A stretch of 64,000 bases of DNA, taken from contig OX387203.1 in assembly GCA_947561715.1 (NCBI GenBank), positions 12,462,001 through 12,526,000 of the forward strand. Reading direction: 5' to 3'. Source of the stretch: Ascidia mentula (taxonomy: Eukaryota; Chordata; Ascidiacea; Phlebobranchia; Ascidiidae). The notes beneath the pieces were generated by a model, which had not been told where the DNA came from, ran no database searches, and saw nothing but the letters and a program-made list of their open reading frames with translations. Made by a program: the position numbers and the translations under genes. Shown piece after piece: positions 11,460 through 22,572 of the stretch; positions within the stretch are counted from its first letter, which is position 1, and each line of letters starts with the position of its first letter.

Positions 11460-12040
11460 ATATGGTAAACGTCCGGTTTAACCTGCACACAAAGCGCGGC
11501 CATGATTGCTAGTCTATTTATGAGGATACGTTCAATACAACGATAAGTGATAACATCGCTCGATCAACACAACAATCGTTCTTTTGGGATACTAGCACAA
11601 CACAGTACAATACTGTATCAACACAATTTAGCGCCAACGCCAAGGTTTCTCCAATCAATACAGCAACGTACATCCACAGCTTTTCAAGCCACCACAAGAA
11701 AACTGCCGGGCATTATTTCCATTATCAACCACCAGCATCCTGGTTACGTAGATTGCCACATCATCCGCGACGCAATAAAAACTACTCAAGCGTGTAAAAT
11801 TTAACTAAAGGTGAAACAAACAATCACAAAATTTACGTGGTAGATCCTGGAAGCATGGAATGGCTTTTTGACCAACCGCTAAATCAATTGTTGATTTTTC
11901 GTTTTTAAATGCATTGATTACTTGTGTTCAGATGGTGTTCAAAGAGTAAATAAGTAGTAAGAGGACATTTAATTCCGTTAGCCTAAGATTATCGGTGCAG
12001 TTGCGAAATTCCCAAAATCATAGAAACACCATAAAGTGAC
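11460..12040. repeat. Dispersed repeat R1, copy 1
   Basis: About 370 bp (11,460-11,830) matches 14,250-14,690 and partly 15,440-15,740; shared strings include TAGCACAACACAGTACAATA. A following block (11,840-12,040) matches 16,240-16,465. No coding or terminal inverted repeats were found, and the class is unknown. Confidence 0.6.
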
Positions 12041-12075
12041 ACCTGAACAAACAAACGACAATGAATCTGTTTTAA

Positions 12076-13491
12076 CTAGTGTTCATGTTCCGACAGAAGT
12101 TTAGTTGTTTCCGAAGTTTCAGCCTCAAGACGACGAAAAGGCAACTTCTGTATAATCATAAGCAGAGTTGCAATTACGGTCATGAGGAAGGGAAAAGCCA
12201 GAGAAGCAGCCGCCCCACATTTCTCCAACAAAGCTCTTCCTACAATGGGATAAGACATGCGCATAATGCCCACACCTGTCATGATAAGCATCGTAACTTG
12301 CAATGTTGGCAGAGGATAGGTTACCTCCATCACCAACTGCAAACACACAACTGCAGCAGCTCCTATAAAGAAACCCACAAGGACCACGCCAGCATAAACC
12401 GTAAATAATGAATTAGATAAAAGGCCGATCAACGTTAATAAAGTGGACGCTGAAACCAACATTAAAGATATTACCGCTATAGCTCTGTAGCGTTTTGTCT
12501 TTGTAATGATCGGCCCTATAAGAAAGCAAGCTACAGCGAACATTAACCAGGAACCCATCAACACAAAACCAGCTGTTGAGTTAAGGTTTTTTTCGTTAGG
12601 GAACTGTTTGTGAAGAACTGACGAGAGTAGAATCGTGTAGTTTCGTAAGACCGGATTCACAATTCCAAAAGCAGCCCAAATGGTCAGAAAATGACGATCG
12701 GTAAAAATATTCTTTAAAGTTGTTCCAAACTGTCGCAGGTCATCCTTTACCAAAGCATACTTTGCTCTTTCCCGAGCTTGCCAAATTTCCGCTTTGGCCT
12801 GTGCAATGCTAGGAGGCAAATCGGGCTTGTCTTTGACAAAAAGAAGTGTCATTGTAAACGCAACTGCCAGAATTCCAGAAATTGTCCAAAATACATACGT
12901 CAGTTTGAAACGCACGTCGTTTGTACTATCTGAAATACTTAAGACGCTGGACAAGGTTACCGCACCACCTGCTTCCCCGAGCGCTCTGCTTACGGTTAGA
13001 AACGCATTTACATTCGCCATTTCGTTGGCTGGAAACCAAATAGAGGCTGTTGCAGTTTGCATGGATGCTGTGGCGACCGTACTAAAGCCCTCTGAAGCTT
13101 GTCCAACTATAGCAAGTGGAAATCCGGAAGGAATCCAAATGGATATGCCGTCAAGGGAAAATCCAAGAAGCAAAAATCCAGTCATCGTTGAAGTTGCCGT
13201 TTTGAATCCCATTCGGTTAATGAGAAAAGATACAGGAGCCGTCGCAGATACAAACATCACAGCCTGCGTGATTGTCAGCCAGTCTATTTGCCAAGGTTGT
13301 ACTTTGTAGAACTTGGCCAAAACGTCGTTGACAGATCCAAACAGCGACTGATTAAATCCACGGATGCAGATATTTACAAACACAAGACAAGCAACAAGAA
13401 ATCTTCTTTTGTAAGTTTTGATTTCATAAGTTGGTTTGTCGTCGTGGACATTACATCGGTCTCCACTGTACACCGGTTTGTCGTCTGCCAT
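12076..13491 (-). CDS. FLVCR-like major facilitator transporter, intronless
   Basis: A single uninterrupted frame of 471 residues runs from ATG 13,491 to TAG 12,076-12,078. The upstream extension of the frame begins with TTG, so this first ATG (MADDKPVYSG) was chosen. About twelve hydrophobic segments are visible. The first third carries family-like strings: GFNQSLFGSVNDVL, WQIDWLTI, and ASIWFPANEM in the position of FLVCR's ASVWF motif. FLVCR proteins are heme/choline-type solute carriers of the plasma membrane or mitochondria; the substrate here is unknown. The C-terminus ends in an acidic tail (ETTKLLSEHEH). The frame is intact although fossils lie on both sides. Lack of introns could mean a retrocopy, but no poly(A) tract or target repeats were seen. 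Confidence 0.85.
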   Translation of the reverse strand: MADDKPVYSGDRCNVHDDKPTYEIKTYKRRFLVACLVFVNICIRGFNQSLFGSVNDVLAKFYKVQPWQIDWLTITQAVMFVSATAPVSFLINRMGFKTATSTMTGFLLLGFSLDGISIWIPSGFPLAIVGQASEGFSTVATASMQTATASIWFPANEMANVNAFLTVSRALGEAGGAVTLSSVLSISDSTNDVRFKLTYVFWTISGILAVAFTMTLLFVKDKPDLPPSIAQAKAEIWQARERAKYALVKDDLRQFGTTLKNIFTDRHFLTIWAAFGIVNPVLRNYTILLSSVLHKQFPNEKNLNSTAGFVLMGSWLMFAVACFLIGPIITKTKRYRAIAVISLMLVSASTLLTLIGLLSNSLFTVYAGVVLVGFFIGAAAVVCLQLVMEVTYPLPTLQVTMLIMTGVGIMRMSYPIVGRALLEKCGAAASLAFPFLMTVIATLLMIIQKLPFRRLEAETSETTKLLSEHEH

Positions 13492-13499
13492 TTTTTTGT

Positions 13500-14120
13500 T
13501 ATTCACAACACCTACTGACAAGCAATCGTGTTTAAACCTAAAAAAATCGAATTATTACGGCGAATATACTGTATACATCGAACACTTGATTCATGTTATC
13601 CGTTCCAATGTCGTTATACTTTCAAGTTTTATTTATTTTGTTGAAAAATACAGCGTAGGCCAAAACGATAGGAATTTTCAATCCAATGATAAATAAGTAT
13701 CCGTAGTACTGCCTGGCGGTTAGATTAAAAAACAAATTCTGTTTCCAAATTTTCTAAGCAATTTTAAAATTATTTTCTCTCCATTTTTGTAACAAATTTG
13801 TTACCGAAGCCGTGCAAATCGGCCAAAAACATTCGTAACGACTTTAAACACTAAATGGTGACAAAGAGCAAACTCTATTAAAATTTCAATGCTGGACCAC
13901 GCCAAGCGGCTATTACTTCGTTGCACATCCACAAAAATAGTGGTTGCGTCAATAACAAAGAACAATGTGTTTTCTTTCCGGCAGTTTACAATAATTTGTT
14001 ATTGTTGTGTCTTCTGCAATGTTTGATGCTAGCACGTGAGTTGACAAGCGGTGTCAACGTTCCCCTTTTTTTCTTTTTCTTTTGTGTCCCTGCGTGTTTC
14101 AGTGTGATTCAATTGTTGCG
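13500..14120. other. Upstream region of the transporter; no gene seen
   Basis: AT-rich sequence. A + ORF (13,921-14,130) with a hydrophobic centre runs into a dispersed hairpin repeat and is probably not a gene. No clear TATA element was assigned to the - strand transporter. Confidence 0.35.
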
Positions 14121-14128
14121 TTATACCT

Positions 14129-14205
14129 GATGAAGTCTCGCCGCATGGCAGACGAAACGTCGTAAAATACAGTACGTTTATGCCAGAAAAGCAGTACATT
14201 TTTAA
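14129..14205 (+). repeat. Hairpin repeat H2, copy 1
   Basis: CTGATGAA is followed by a stem (GTCT...AGAC with GCC/GGC inside), then GAAACGTCG and an AT-rich tail ending GCCAGAAAAGCAGTA. A near-identical body is at 50,695-50,755 and a more distant one at 54,597-54,672. Confidence 0.55.
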
Positions 14206-14249
14206 TTACAAACATTTCAGCACATAAGTATAGTATATTTCGCTGACTA

Positions 14250-14690
14250 TATGGTAAACGTCTAGGTTACCTTTGTACTAACGGCCTACCGCTAAAATCT
14301 GCAACTGCGCGGCCAAGATGGCTAATCTATTTATGAGAATCCTATTACCTTCAAAAAGACGACAAGTGATAACATTGCTCGATCAAAACAACATTCGTTC
14401 TTCTGGGACGTTAGCACAACACAGTACAATACTGTATCAGCACAATTTCGCGTCAACACCAAGTCTCTCTCTGATCGATACAGAGTCTAGCCATCACCAA
14501 GAAAAGTACCGGGTTATTTCCATTAATTATTTCGCCCACAAGCATCCTGGATACAAAGCTTGCCGCACATGGGCCATGCAACCGAAGGTATTTTGCATAT
14601 AACGAAAAGTAAAACGTTGGGTGCAACAAATAATGATGAATAAATAATTCGTGGGAATAAAACATGAAAAAAGTAAAAGTGAATCAAGTG
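14250..14690. repeat. Dispersed repeat R1, copy 2
   Basis: Matches 11,460-11,830 through most of its length, with small insertions. The short ORFs inside it are incidental. Confidence 0.6.
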
Positions 14691-14694
14691 GTTG

Positions 14695-15435
14695 GTGAAG
14701 ATAAAGATGGAGAGACAAATGCACAAAAAACTAAACAAATAACAAGATCTTTACATACGTGATATGGCAGTACTAAAGTCTGCTTGCGTGTTCTTGCTGT
14801 AATACTAAATTCGACTCCGAGAGCAGACTTATTTATTTAATTGAAAGACACGTTTGCAATACCAGGCGACGTGAAGTTAAATTTGGTTCCAAGCGCGTTT
14901 AACTAGAGTTTATCACGTGACTAGCGAATTAACTAACAACAGAACATACGAACGAAATTACAGCGCGATGACGAGAATGATGACCGAGAGAGAGCGAACG
15001 ATTAAATTTCAATTTAATTTCAAGGTATATGCAATATGATGCACATATTTTTCAAGTTTTTTAATCAGAAATCCGATGCTTGGTTTCTCTGGGATATCTA
15101 AGCAAACTATTGACACTATCAGGATATTACATCTGACGCTGGTTTTCCTAAAAATTTGTCTAATCTGCATGAATTCCACGACACAAGACAAGGAGCGTAT
15201 TGTATTTGCACGATGCACCTCATTGTAGCGCAATGATGGCACTCCGCCCCGCTATGATATGCCCGAATTCGTGTCTATGAAACACAAAGCTCTCTGTGCG
15301 TTCCCCTTAACGCAGGGAACTTTTTTGGTCTGCGATCCAATCCAATAGAAAGTAAGTTTCTATGTGGCCCTTTTTTTGGCAGCTTAAACATCAGCGATAA
15401 TAAAATAATAAATCTTAGAAGCGATGGCGAGAAAA
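14695..15435. other. No gene supported
   Basis: AT-rich sequence. A - ORF (15,009-15,242) shows no recognised domain. Confidence 0.35.
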
Positions 15436-15439
15436 TGGG

Positions 15440-16470
15440 TACAGTTTGGTCAAATTAGAATATGACAACAAGGCTTTTTCCATGTATTCATTTATCAATA
15501 AAAAAAATCAACAAAATACAGCGTCAACGCCAAGGTTTTCTCTAATCAATACAGCAACGCATATCCACAGCTTTTTAATTACCGGGTTATTTCCATTAAT
15601 TATTTCGCCACCCAGCATCCTGGCTACGAAGCTTGCCACATCTTTCGCCATGCAACCAAAACTACTCAAGCGTATAAAACTAAAGGTGAAACTTTGGCTG
15701 AACCAAACAATGATGAAAAAAAATGCGTGAAAAGTTAACGTGAATCAAGGGTTGAGGTGAAGAGACAAATGTGCGAAAATATCATTTCTGTGTTTGTCCT
15801 GCTGTGTATCTATGGAAAGGTAATCCAATTTCTGTAAACTACAAGAACGTAAATTCAATTTTATTTGCTAATGACAGTCCAGACTAATGCTCAATTAAGA
15901 TTTTGTTGTGGAAATAATCCTTAAAACATGCGTCCAAGTCGACAATATGTCAAAATACAATTGTGATGGAGTAAACAGAAAACATGCAGCATGGAAACGA
16001 ACAATAGCAACCACATGCGTCGAGAAAAGTGTTTCAAAACAATTTGGCTCATAATATTTTAATGGGCAAGAATTTTTATTCGGTCCTGGTTTGCCCTCTT
16101 TAAGACGGATTCGGAATCATGTACAAGTATTGTTATGTGTCCAATTAAACGGAGGATTATGTAAGATGTGAAGACAAACGGATAATGCAATAAAAGTTTG
16201 ATCAATGATAAATATAAACGTGTATGCATATTTCCGTGAAATACCTGGAGGCATGAAATTGCCTTTGACCAACCAATAAATCAATTGTTGATTTTTAGCT
16301 GTTAAATGAATTGATTACTATTCATGGTTTCCAAAGAGTAAATCAATGGTAAGATAACATTTATTCCGGTAAGCCCTTGATGGTTGAAGGTTGCGCAAAA
16401 GGTTGCGTTGCTAAGAATATCGGTTGCCAAAATCCAAAAATCAGAGTAACACCATGAAGTGAAAATTACA
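15440..16470. repeat. Dispersed repeat R1, copy 3, with tail block
   Basis: 15,440-15,740 matches the centre of R1 copies 1 and 2, and 16,240-16,465 matches the tail block of copy 1 (11,840-12,040). The intervening 500 bp is AT-rich with nothing recognised. The repeat runs straight into a gypsy fossil fragment. Confidence 0.55.
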
Positions 16471-17060
16471 GTAAGCCTTTATATTTAAAAGTTACTTTGA
16501 AAAATTAGGGAGTTGCATGCTACCGATGTTGAAAGAAGAATCACCTTGATTCGAATGCCGTTTCTGCAATTCTGCAATTTTTGCAAGCGGAAAGGTCATC
16601 TGCAAAAAGAAACACCATAGTAGGAGTTTGAGACAGCGACAGCAGACAACTTTGTATCCAATGCTGTGTGGAAATTTTTGGGTTGCCTACAAATTCGAAA
16701 AACAAATTCGCGCTACCAGTCCGCAACAGCTCATCCTGTGCCAGTTCTCGGTCAATTTGCGGCAAATGCGGAATATGCCTCCTCTGGGAAGGCGGAAGTA
16801 ACGTTTCTTTTTGCTGGAATTCCGCGTCTCAACCTTCTAGTTCGTCGCGGCATCAGCCACTGAAAATTTATCTTGATCGTCTTCTCTATGGAAGAGAAGT
16901 GGCATCGAGACCCGTTAACAGAATTGATAACCTGCAGAATGCACGTCGAACACTTTGTGAAGAGTTTCCACAGCTGTTTGAATCTGAATTGGGTTCTTTG
17001 ACTTGTATCGAAGTGCAAGATGTACGCAAACTTGTTCCAACTTCGTTATTTAGCCTCACT
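16470..17060 (+). mobile_element. Ty3/gypsy fossil A family, internal fragment
   Basis: This segment aligns by eye to 27,406-28,090: zinc-knuckle region, protease-like region and the start of the reverse transcriptase linker. It is a second, shorter and more decayed member of the same family, without LTRs; broken in several places. Confidence 0.7.
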
Positions 17061-17435
17061 AGAGTGTCATGTACCTTGACATGTCCTGGTTAACCTTGTA
17101 CGAAAGTGTATTTGAGCATGTGCGTGTTCTCTCTTTCTAGCTTTGCTCTCTGTTTCTGTTGCTTTGAGATAAATGACGGACAGCAATAAATAGACACGAT
17201 TCGTTTGTTGTGCAAAAAGTAAACATTGCGAAACTAACTTTTACTTGAAACTACTATGTCATTTATTATCGAAATAAAATGTTTGTTTTGCTGCTTTAAG
17301 ATTGAACGATTCAGTTTGTTGTATTTTTTGTTGACTTACCGACGTACGCCATTTAAGGCAGTCAAATTAGTAAACACTGCGCAACTTACTGGGCCAACTC
17401 AATAAACGTTTCAAAAACAAAATTATTGTTGGTTG
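17060..17435. other. 3' flank of the glycosyltransferase gene
   Basis: No gene seen. A possible - strand AATAAA lies at 17,263-17,268. Confidence 0.35.
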
Positions 17436-17438
17436 AAT

Positions 17439-18290
17439 TTATGCATTTTTAAAAGGACTTTGTGCTGTCAATTGTCTGCTCTCTGACAATATACGCAAAA
17501 CCAATTGACCTACCCGTTGCGTCATAGATCGTAAAGGATGGAGATGCGGCATGTAATTATTAGCTATGTCGTACGATTCCCCTGTCATGCAATTTGCAGG
17601 TTCAAACCAAGGATTCGGGCGATGCATTGAAGTTTCCTCAACGTGAATTGGAAGATCAGGTCGTCCTTCTTTCCACATCTTCTTGGGCCATTGGCAACAA
17701 AGATAAGTGATCTAAAATAACTAGGCATTAAATTTGTCAAAACAGAAAGATTTGAGAAAAACTTACTTCGGTGTTGATGTCACGTTTTTTAAATTCCTCA
17801 AAATTTGCTTTCAGAAAAGGAGCGTTTGGTTTTGCTAGGCATGCCCCGCTGTCTCAATACAGACGCGTATTTTATTTCCGACTATGTGGAAGTACTTACA
17901 GGTTTTAGTTATCTTACTCAATTGTATTTGTATTGATCTGCCTATTGTGTGGAAGTATTTCCTCAAAGTGTCCAACGATTTAAGAATTATTACGTCACCA
18001 TCTAAGTAAATACCACGATGCTTTAAAAGAATTTGATCTCTAAAACATATTAAACAACTGTTTACAACCGTATTGTTCTCTATCAATTTACAAAAATAAT
18101 AGATTATTGGGTATTGTATATCTTGATGTCAAAATCTCACACCTGGCAATGTCAGTTTTGGGCACAATTCGGTTTATTCTCCGTCCGAAAACATGAGTAG
18201 GCGGAACCATACGAGCTATTTCAATAAACGGGACTTTAGCCAATATTCTTAACCAAAGTTCACCTTCTGCCTCAAAGTCCAAGTGAAAGA
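17439..18290 (-). CDS. GT32 / A4GALT-like glycosyltransferase, 3' exons (5' end missing or displaced)
   Basis: Exons on -: about 18,285-18,143, 18,039-17,900, 17,834-17,767 and 17,711-17,439 (stop); phases agree at each GT-AG junction. The first carries PPTHVFG and KTDIAR; the second DQILLKHRGIYLDGDVIILK, matching the family pattern in which a DxD pair binds nucleotide-sugar and metal; the third KPNAPFLKANFEEF; the last SMHRPNPWF. Such enzymes are Golgi type II transferases. The acceptor of the first exon cannot be found, because a BEL/Pao fossil begins about 18,300. A cysteine exon at 20,851-21,040 (CLSRIESTAML, like the family's C-x-x-ESAA motif) may be an upstream exon across the insertion. 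The gene may be dead or the fossil intronic; acceptor sugar unknown. Confidence 0.65.
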
Positions 18291-18299
18291 TTTACCTTA

Positions 18300-19945
18300 C
18301 AAAAATCAGTTGCTAACCCGCTTTAGAGGATGTCTGTTGTGGAAATACGAAGAGGAGTTGCAGCTTTCACTGAAAGCCCAAAATTTTGTTATGGTCTAAC
18401 AGTTCAAGAGTTAGATCTGGCCGCAAGAAATATCCTGCAGTTGGAGCAACAAGAAGCTTTTCCTGCTGATCTAGCGAATCTGGTGAACTGCAAAAGTTTT
18501 GAAGAAGGAATTAAACACCACTGTACAACGAGCTATAAGTCATCGCTGCGCAACCTCTACCCTTGTGCCGTCAACGGAATAATTCATGTTGGAGGAAGGT
18601 TACGTAAATCAGACTTGGATTTACATCAGAAACATCAGGTAATTCTGCCCCATCGCCACCATGTGACGGATTTAATCATAGACTATTATCACCGCTCCGA
18701 AGGACATAGCAGAACTATACATGTGCTCGCGTCAGTGCGCGAGAAGTATTGGGTAGTTAAGGGACATTCAGCTGTACGGCGCGTCGTGCGTCAGTCTACG
18801 AGCTGCAAGCTGCGTCACGCAAAGGCAGGGTCGCAAATCATGGGTGCCTTGCCAAAAGAACGGATTACCCCTGGAAACCCGCCAATCACTAACGTGGGGG
18901 TTGACTACATGGGGCCTTTTCTGGTAAATGTGGGAAGGAGCCAAGTGAAATATTATGGTTGTGTTTTCACTTGCATGTGCACGAGGGCTGTATATGTAGA
19001 AATCGCTCACTCACTTAACACTTCCTCGTTTATCAACGCTTTTTGAAGTCGAAGAGGTTCGCCTTCTGACGTGTTCAGCGACAACAGCACTAACTTTGTC
19101 GGGGCGGAACTTGAGCTTGGTAATGGTATTGCCAAATGGAATCAAAATCACATACACAATCATCTGAAACCAGCAAAGAACCAACTGACACTTTAACCCC
19201 TCCGCTTGCAAGTCACCAGGGTGGATTATAGGAGCGTGTCATTCGTTCCATACGCCGCGACCATCAAGCGATCGCGGACAATGCTTCGTTGACCGACGAG
19301 TGTTTGTGTACATTTCTTACAGAAGTTGAACGATTACTGAATAACCGACCACGTGCTCTCACTCCCAACATGTTGTTACTTGGTTAGATGGACTGTTCGC
19401 TTCCCCCAGACGAACTTGCGACGGCCGAGGGCTACCGGAAATCATGGCGTACAGTCCAGTGGTTGGTTGGCCGGCATGTTTTGGAAGAGATGGCTACGAG
19501 ATACCTTCCAACGTTGCAACTGCGCCACAAATGAGTCCGACACTCCGCAAACTTTAAAGTCGGCGACCTGGTTTTGTCCGTGGACATGATGAACCCCCGG
19601 AGCGCTTGGCCGAAGGGCCTTTTTTGAGTAGGTGTACCCTGACGGTGAAGGGGCTGTTAGACGTTTTCGCGTACGCACAGCAAGAGCTGTTTACACGCGT
19701 GATGTGCGCAAGCTGTGCCTACTCGAGACCGCTTGATAATTGTGATATACCTGTGTTTCGTTATTGTCCATTGTTGTGTGAAATAACTTCGTTCCTACGT
19801 TCGTTATTTGGGGGCGGTATGTTATGGACAATACGCTCCCCAAAAAGAAATGTTTATTTCCCGCCACCAGAGTGACTTTGTTGTGGACGTAACAAGCACC
19901 TGTTAGTAAAAGTGCTCAGTAAAATTGACCGACCTTATAATAACA
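18300..19945 (+). mobile_element. BEL/Pao retroelement fossil (3' pol and flank)
   Basis: An integrase region is readable from about 18,480: histidine/cysteine zinc-binding part, then NPPITNVGVDYMGPF and YGCVFTCMCTRAVYVE, strongly typical of BEL/Pao. Further integrase and C-terminal sequence continues to about 19,800. The end (GGGCGGTATGTTATGG near 19,820) resembles the junction with a 3' LTR, about 19,825-19,945. Gag, protease and reverse transcriptase are absent. It is broken in several places; no matching 5' LTR was found. Confidence 0.75.
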
Positions 19946-22390
19946 GTTGAAGAACTGCAAGGTGGGGTTCAGAAAGGGCTTGAATTCTACTTTTTTCATG
20001 GAGCAATTTCATATAAATTTGCACTTAAAGAGCAAGTTGTTCGGTCTAATTGAGAAGCTACTCAATGTCAATAACACCATACCACTATACAACTGTAGTT
20101 TCCATAACAATTTCTACGCGACAACATGTTTTTGTCAATTTACTAGTGATCGAAAATATTTAAAAGCAAAGCCTTAATCGAATATCTGTCAAGAGCTTAA
20201 GCTGTCGAACATGTTTCCAATTATTAATATTGTATTGACCTGAGAAAGGGTTATGTTTATGGCCTTTATGTTCGTCTTTTTAATCCCCACATGTGAGCAC
20301 TGTGCAGTATTCCCATTGCAGTTCAACTATTGTAAGTCTCCATGCTTGACCAAATATAACACAGTTATATTACCGTAATTTGTGACAAAATGCGCAAACA
20401 GAATTGATTTGTGCGGCCAAACCTCATTGTCGAACCAAGGTTGTCACAAACAGTTTCCTTAGTCGACCAATATTTGAGCGTTTCAGCTGACAGATTACAA
20501 ACGTTTGCGCATGCAGCCACACACATTTCCATATGACTTTCCCTGAGATTACCATCCATGTAGAGTCTACATTGTAGACCAAATAAACCCATTTTGAAGC
20601 GAAATATCGGATATATGTCCGACCCCGTTTATGGGACATTATGAAACCCTTTAGAATAATTGAGGTTTCTTTTGAAGGTTTTCGTTTAAAATCTTTCACC
20701 AATGCGACACAGTATGCCTGTATATGACTGAAATAGTAAACCGTTTCGTTAGCATTTCAATGGTAAGCTGCAGGGACCAGATGCAGTATATATTGATGAA
20801 ATACGTGCCCTTGAAACCGAGATTTTGAAAAAAAAAGAGGGGAAAAAATACTACCTTAACATTACGAAACAAACTTCACAGCAGTATAGCGTTGCTTGAA
20901 ATTCATTTTCTCCGGCATCAGAAAGCATTGCGGTTGATTCTATCCGACTCAAGCACCTGAAAGCGTTGTGTTTAAAATCACAGAGTTGCGTAACAGAAAA
21001 AAGGGTCCACGGATGAATTCTCTGGACTGATCTGTAAGACCAAATTGCGATGTCTGAGACCGAAAAGCATAATCTATTTATTAGTGGAAAGAGTCGCAAA
21101 AAGTCGCAAAGAGTCGCAAGGAGTCATATATTAGGCGTTATCAAAGACGAGGCAAAAATATAGAAATTGGTTCCATATTAAAGACCAAGTTTGAGCGTCT
21201 CAAGATTTTAAACATTTTAGATAAAGTTTCAGTATATCACGGCAAACGTCTTACAGCAGCGGAGTATAACGTCAAATGAAAATATGGTCGCTGTGTATCG
21301 CACCAGCGTGCCTGATTAGCGTTGTGCGACACGGAGATTTCTTCCTCGGGGCTCGTTTCAACCAGTTGCTCTTGTCAGTCGTCCTGGGTCCGGAAACACT
21401 TGGCTTCGATATATCATCGGAAGTGCGACTGGAACATACACTGGCAGCGTGAATAATGATGTTGGTCTTGTTTCGAAAGGTTGTTTTTTTTGGGAGTTTG
21501 GGAGTCCTAACAGCGGCAGAACGCTCGTGTTTAAAGACCATACGACAGCATTCAGGAAATACACGCGCAAAGCAAAGCAAAGCAAAATTAATTCGCGATC
21601 CTCATGATGTCTGCGTTGTTGAGTTCAATTGAACAAGAACTTCGCACCAAACGTAAGTGATCAACTGCAAAACACAAGCATGTTTTAGCTCAGAAATATA
21701 CCAAAACAAAGACGATAACATTCAATAATGTCAGCCTATTTTTCTTGTATTCATAGTGGGCTGACAAGTGCAATGCCGTTGGCTGTGGATGACTAAAGAG
21801 TACATTGCAGCAGCCGGGAGGGTGTTGGTCGTGTACTATGGAAACTTGCTGAAAGATTATTGCACCAAACTTCGTAAAATTATTAAGTTTTTTTTTTAAT
21901 TCACCTTACTGGGCGACCTCTGGTGTGGTCGCGACTTTGTTTGTGGCGGCAATGGTGTTAGGTGTGGAATCCGGCGTTGTTTCGTTTGCCGGCATTGGCG
22001 ATGTATATGACGTTGTCCCAGGCAATACAGTCGTGTTATCTGTTATCCATAATTAATAAATATTTGCGACAGTTCGAAACCCACGTCACGTGGTACTAGT
22101 TAGGCAACATGCGGAAGTCAACCAGGATTGCGAGCGCGCGTTTTCAGCACGACGGTCCCTGGTCTCGAGATTCCCGCGGGGTTAATAAGAACTGGGACGC
22201 ATGTCGAAAAAAAAAACTTTCTCAAGCAAATAAATGGTTATAAGCAAGTTAAACACCACTTAGGGAATAAGGGAAATAAAAATAAAAAACATTTTTTCAA
22301 AGAAAAGGTAAAAAAGAGTATAGTTGAGCGTTAAATATCAAGATCAAAGCTTCTACTCGTTGTAAACAAAAGAGTAAAGAAAGAAAAACA
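19945..22390. other. Mostly non-coding; possible cysteine-rich exons on -
   Basis: Two - strand open stretches with protein-like content are 20,851-21,040 and about 20,400-20,590 (AACANVCNLSAETL). Neither has a firm model; the first may belong to the glycosyltransferase. A + strand start with a strong donor (ATG at about 21,605, donor GTAAGT about 21,654) has no found continuation. A 10-bp unit, GAGTCGCAAA, repeats about three times at 21,091-21,120. Confidence 0.25.
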
Positions 22391-22572
22391 CGTTTATTAA
22401 AGTCGAATCCAATTGCACGACATTTGTTGTAAATCGCGTACTGGGGATGAGAAGTAAGTAAGAATGATCGCTACTCGGAAACTTTAAATCCGGAGCGAAC
22501 AACACGGGACAAGATCGGGTTGAGAGAAAAAAAAACGCGTGCAACGTACATTCCTATATTACTCCTCATCCA

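Noticed and set aside
12794-13309. 171-codon + strand ORF
   Set aside because: It is the antisense shadow of the transporter frame.
21091-21120. Short tandem 10-bp unit as a CRISPR-like or satellite array
   Set aside because: About three imperfect units only, no spacers. A trivial local duplication.
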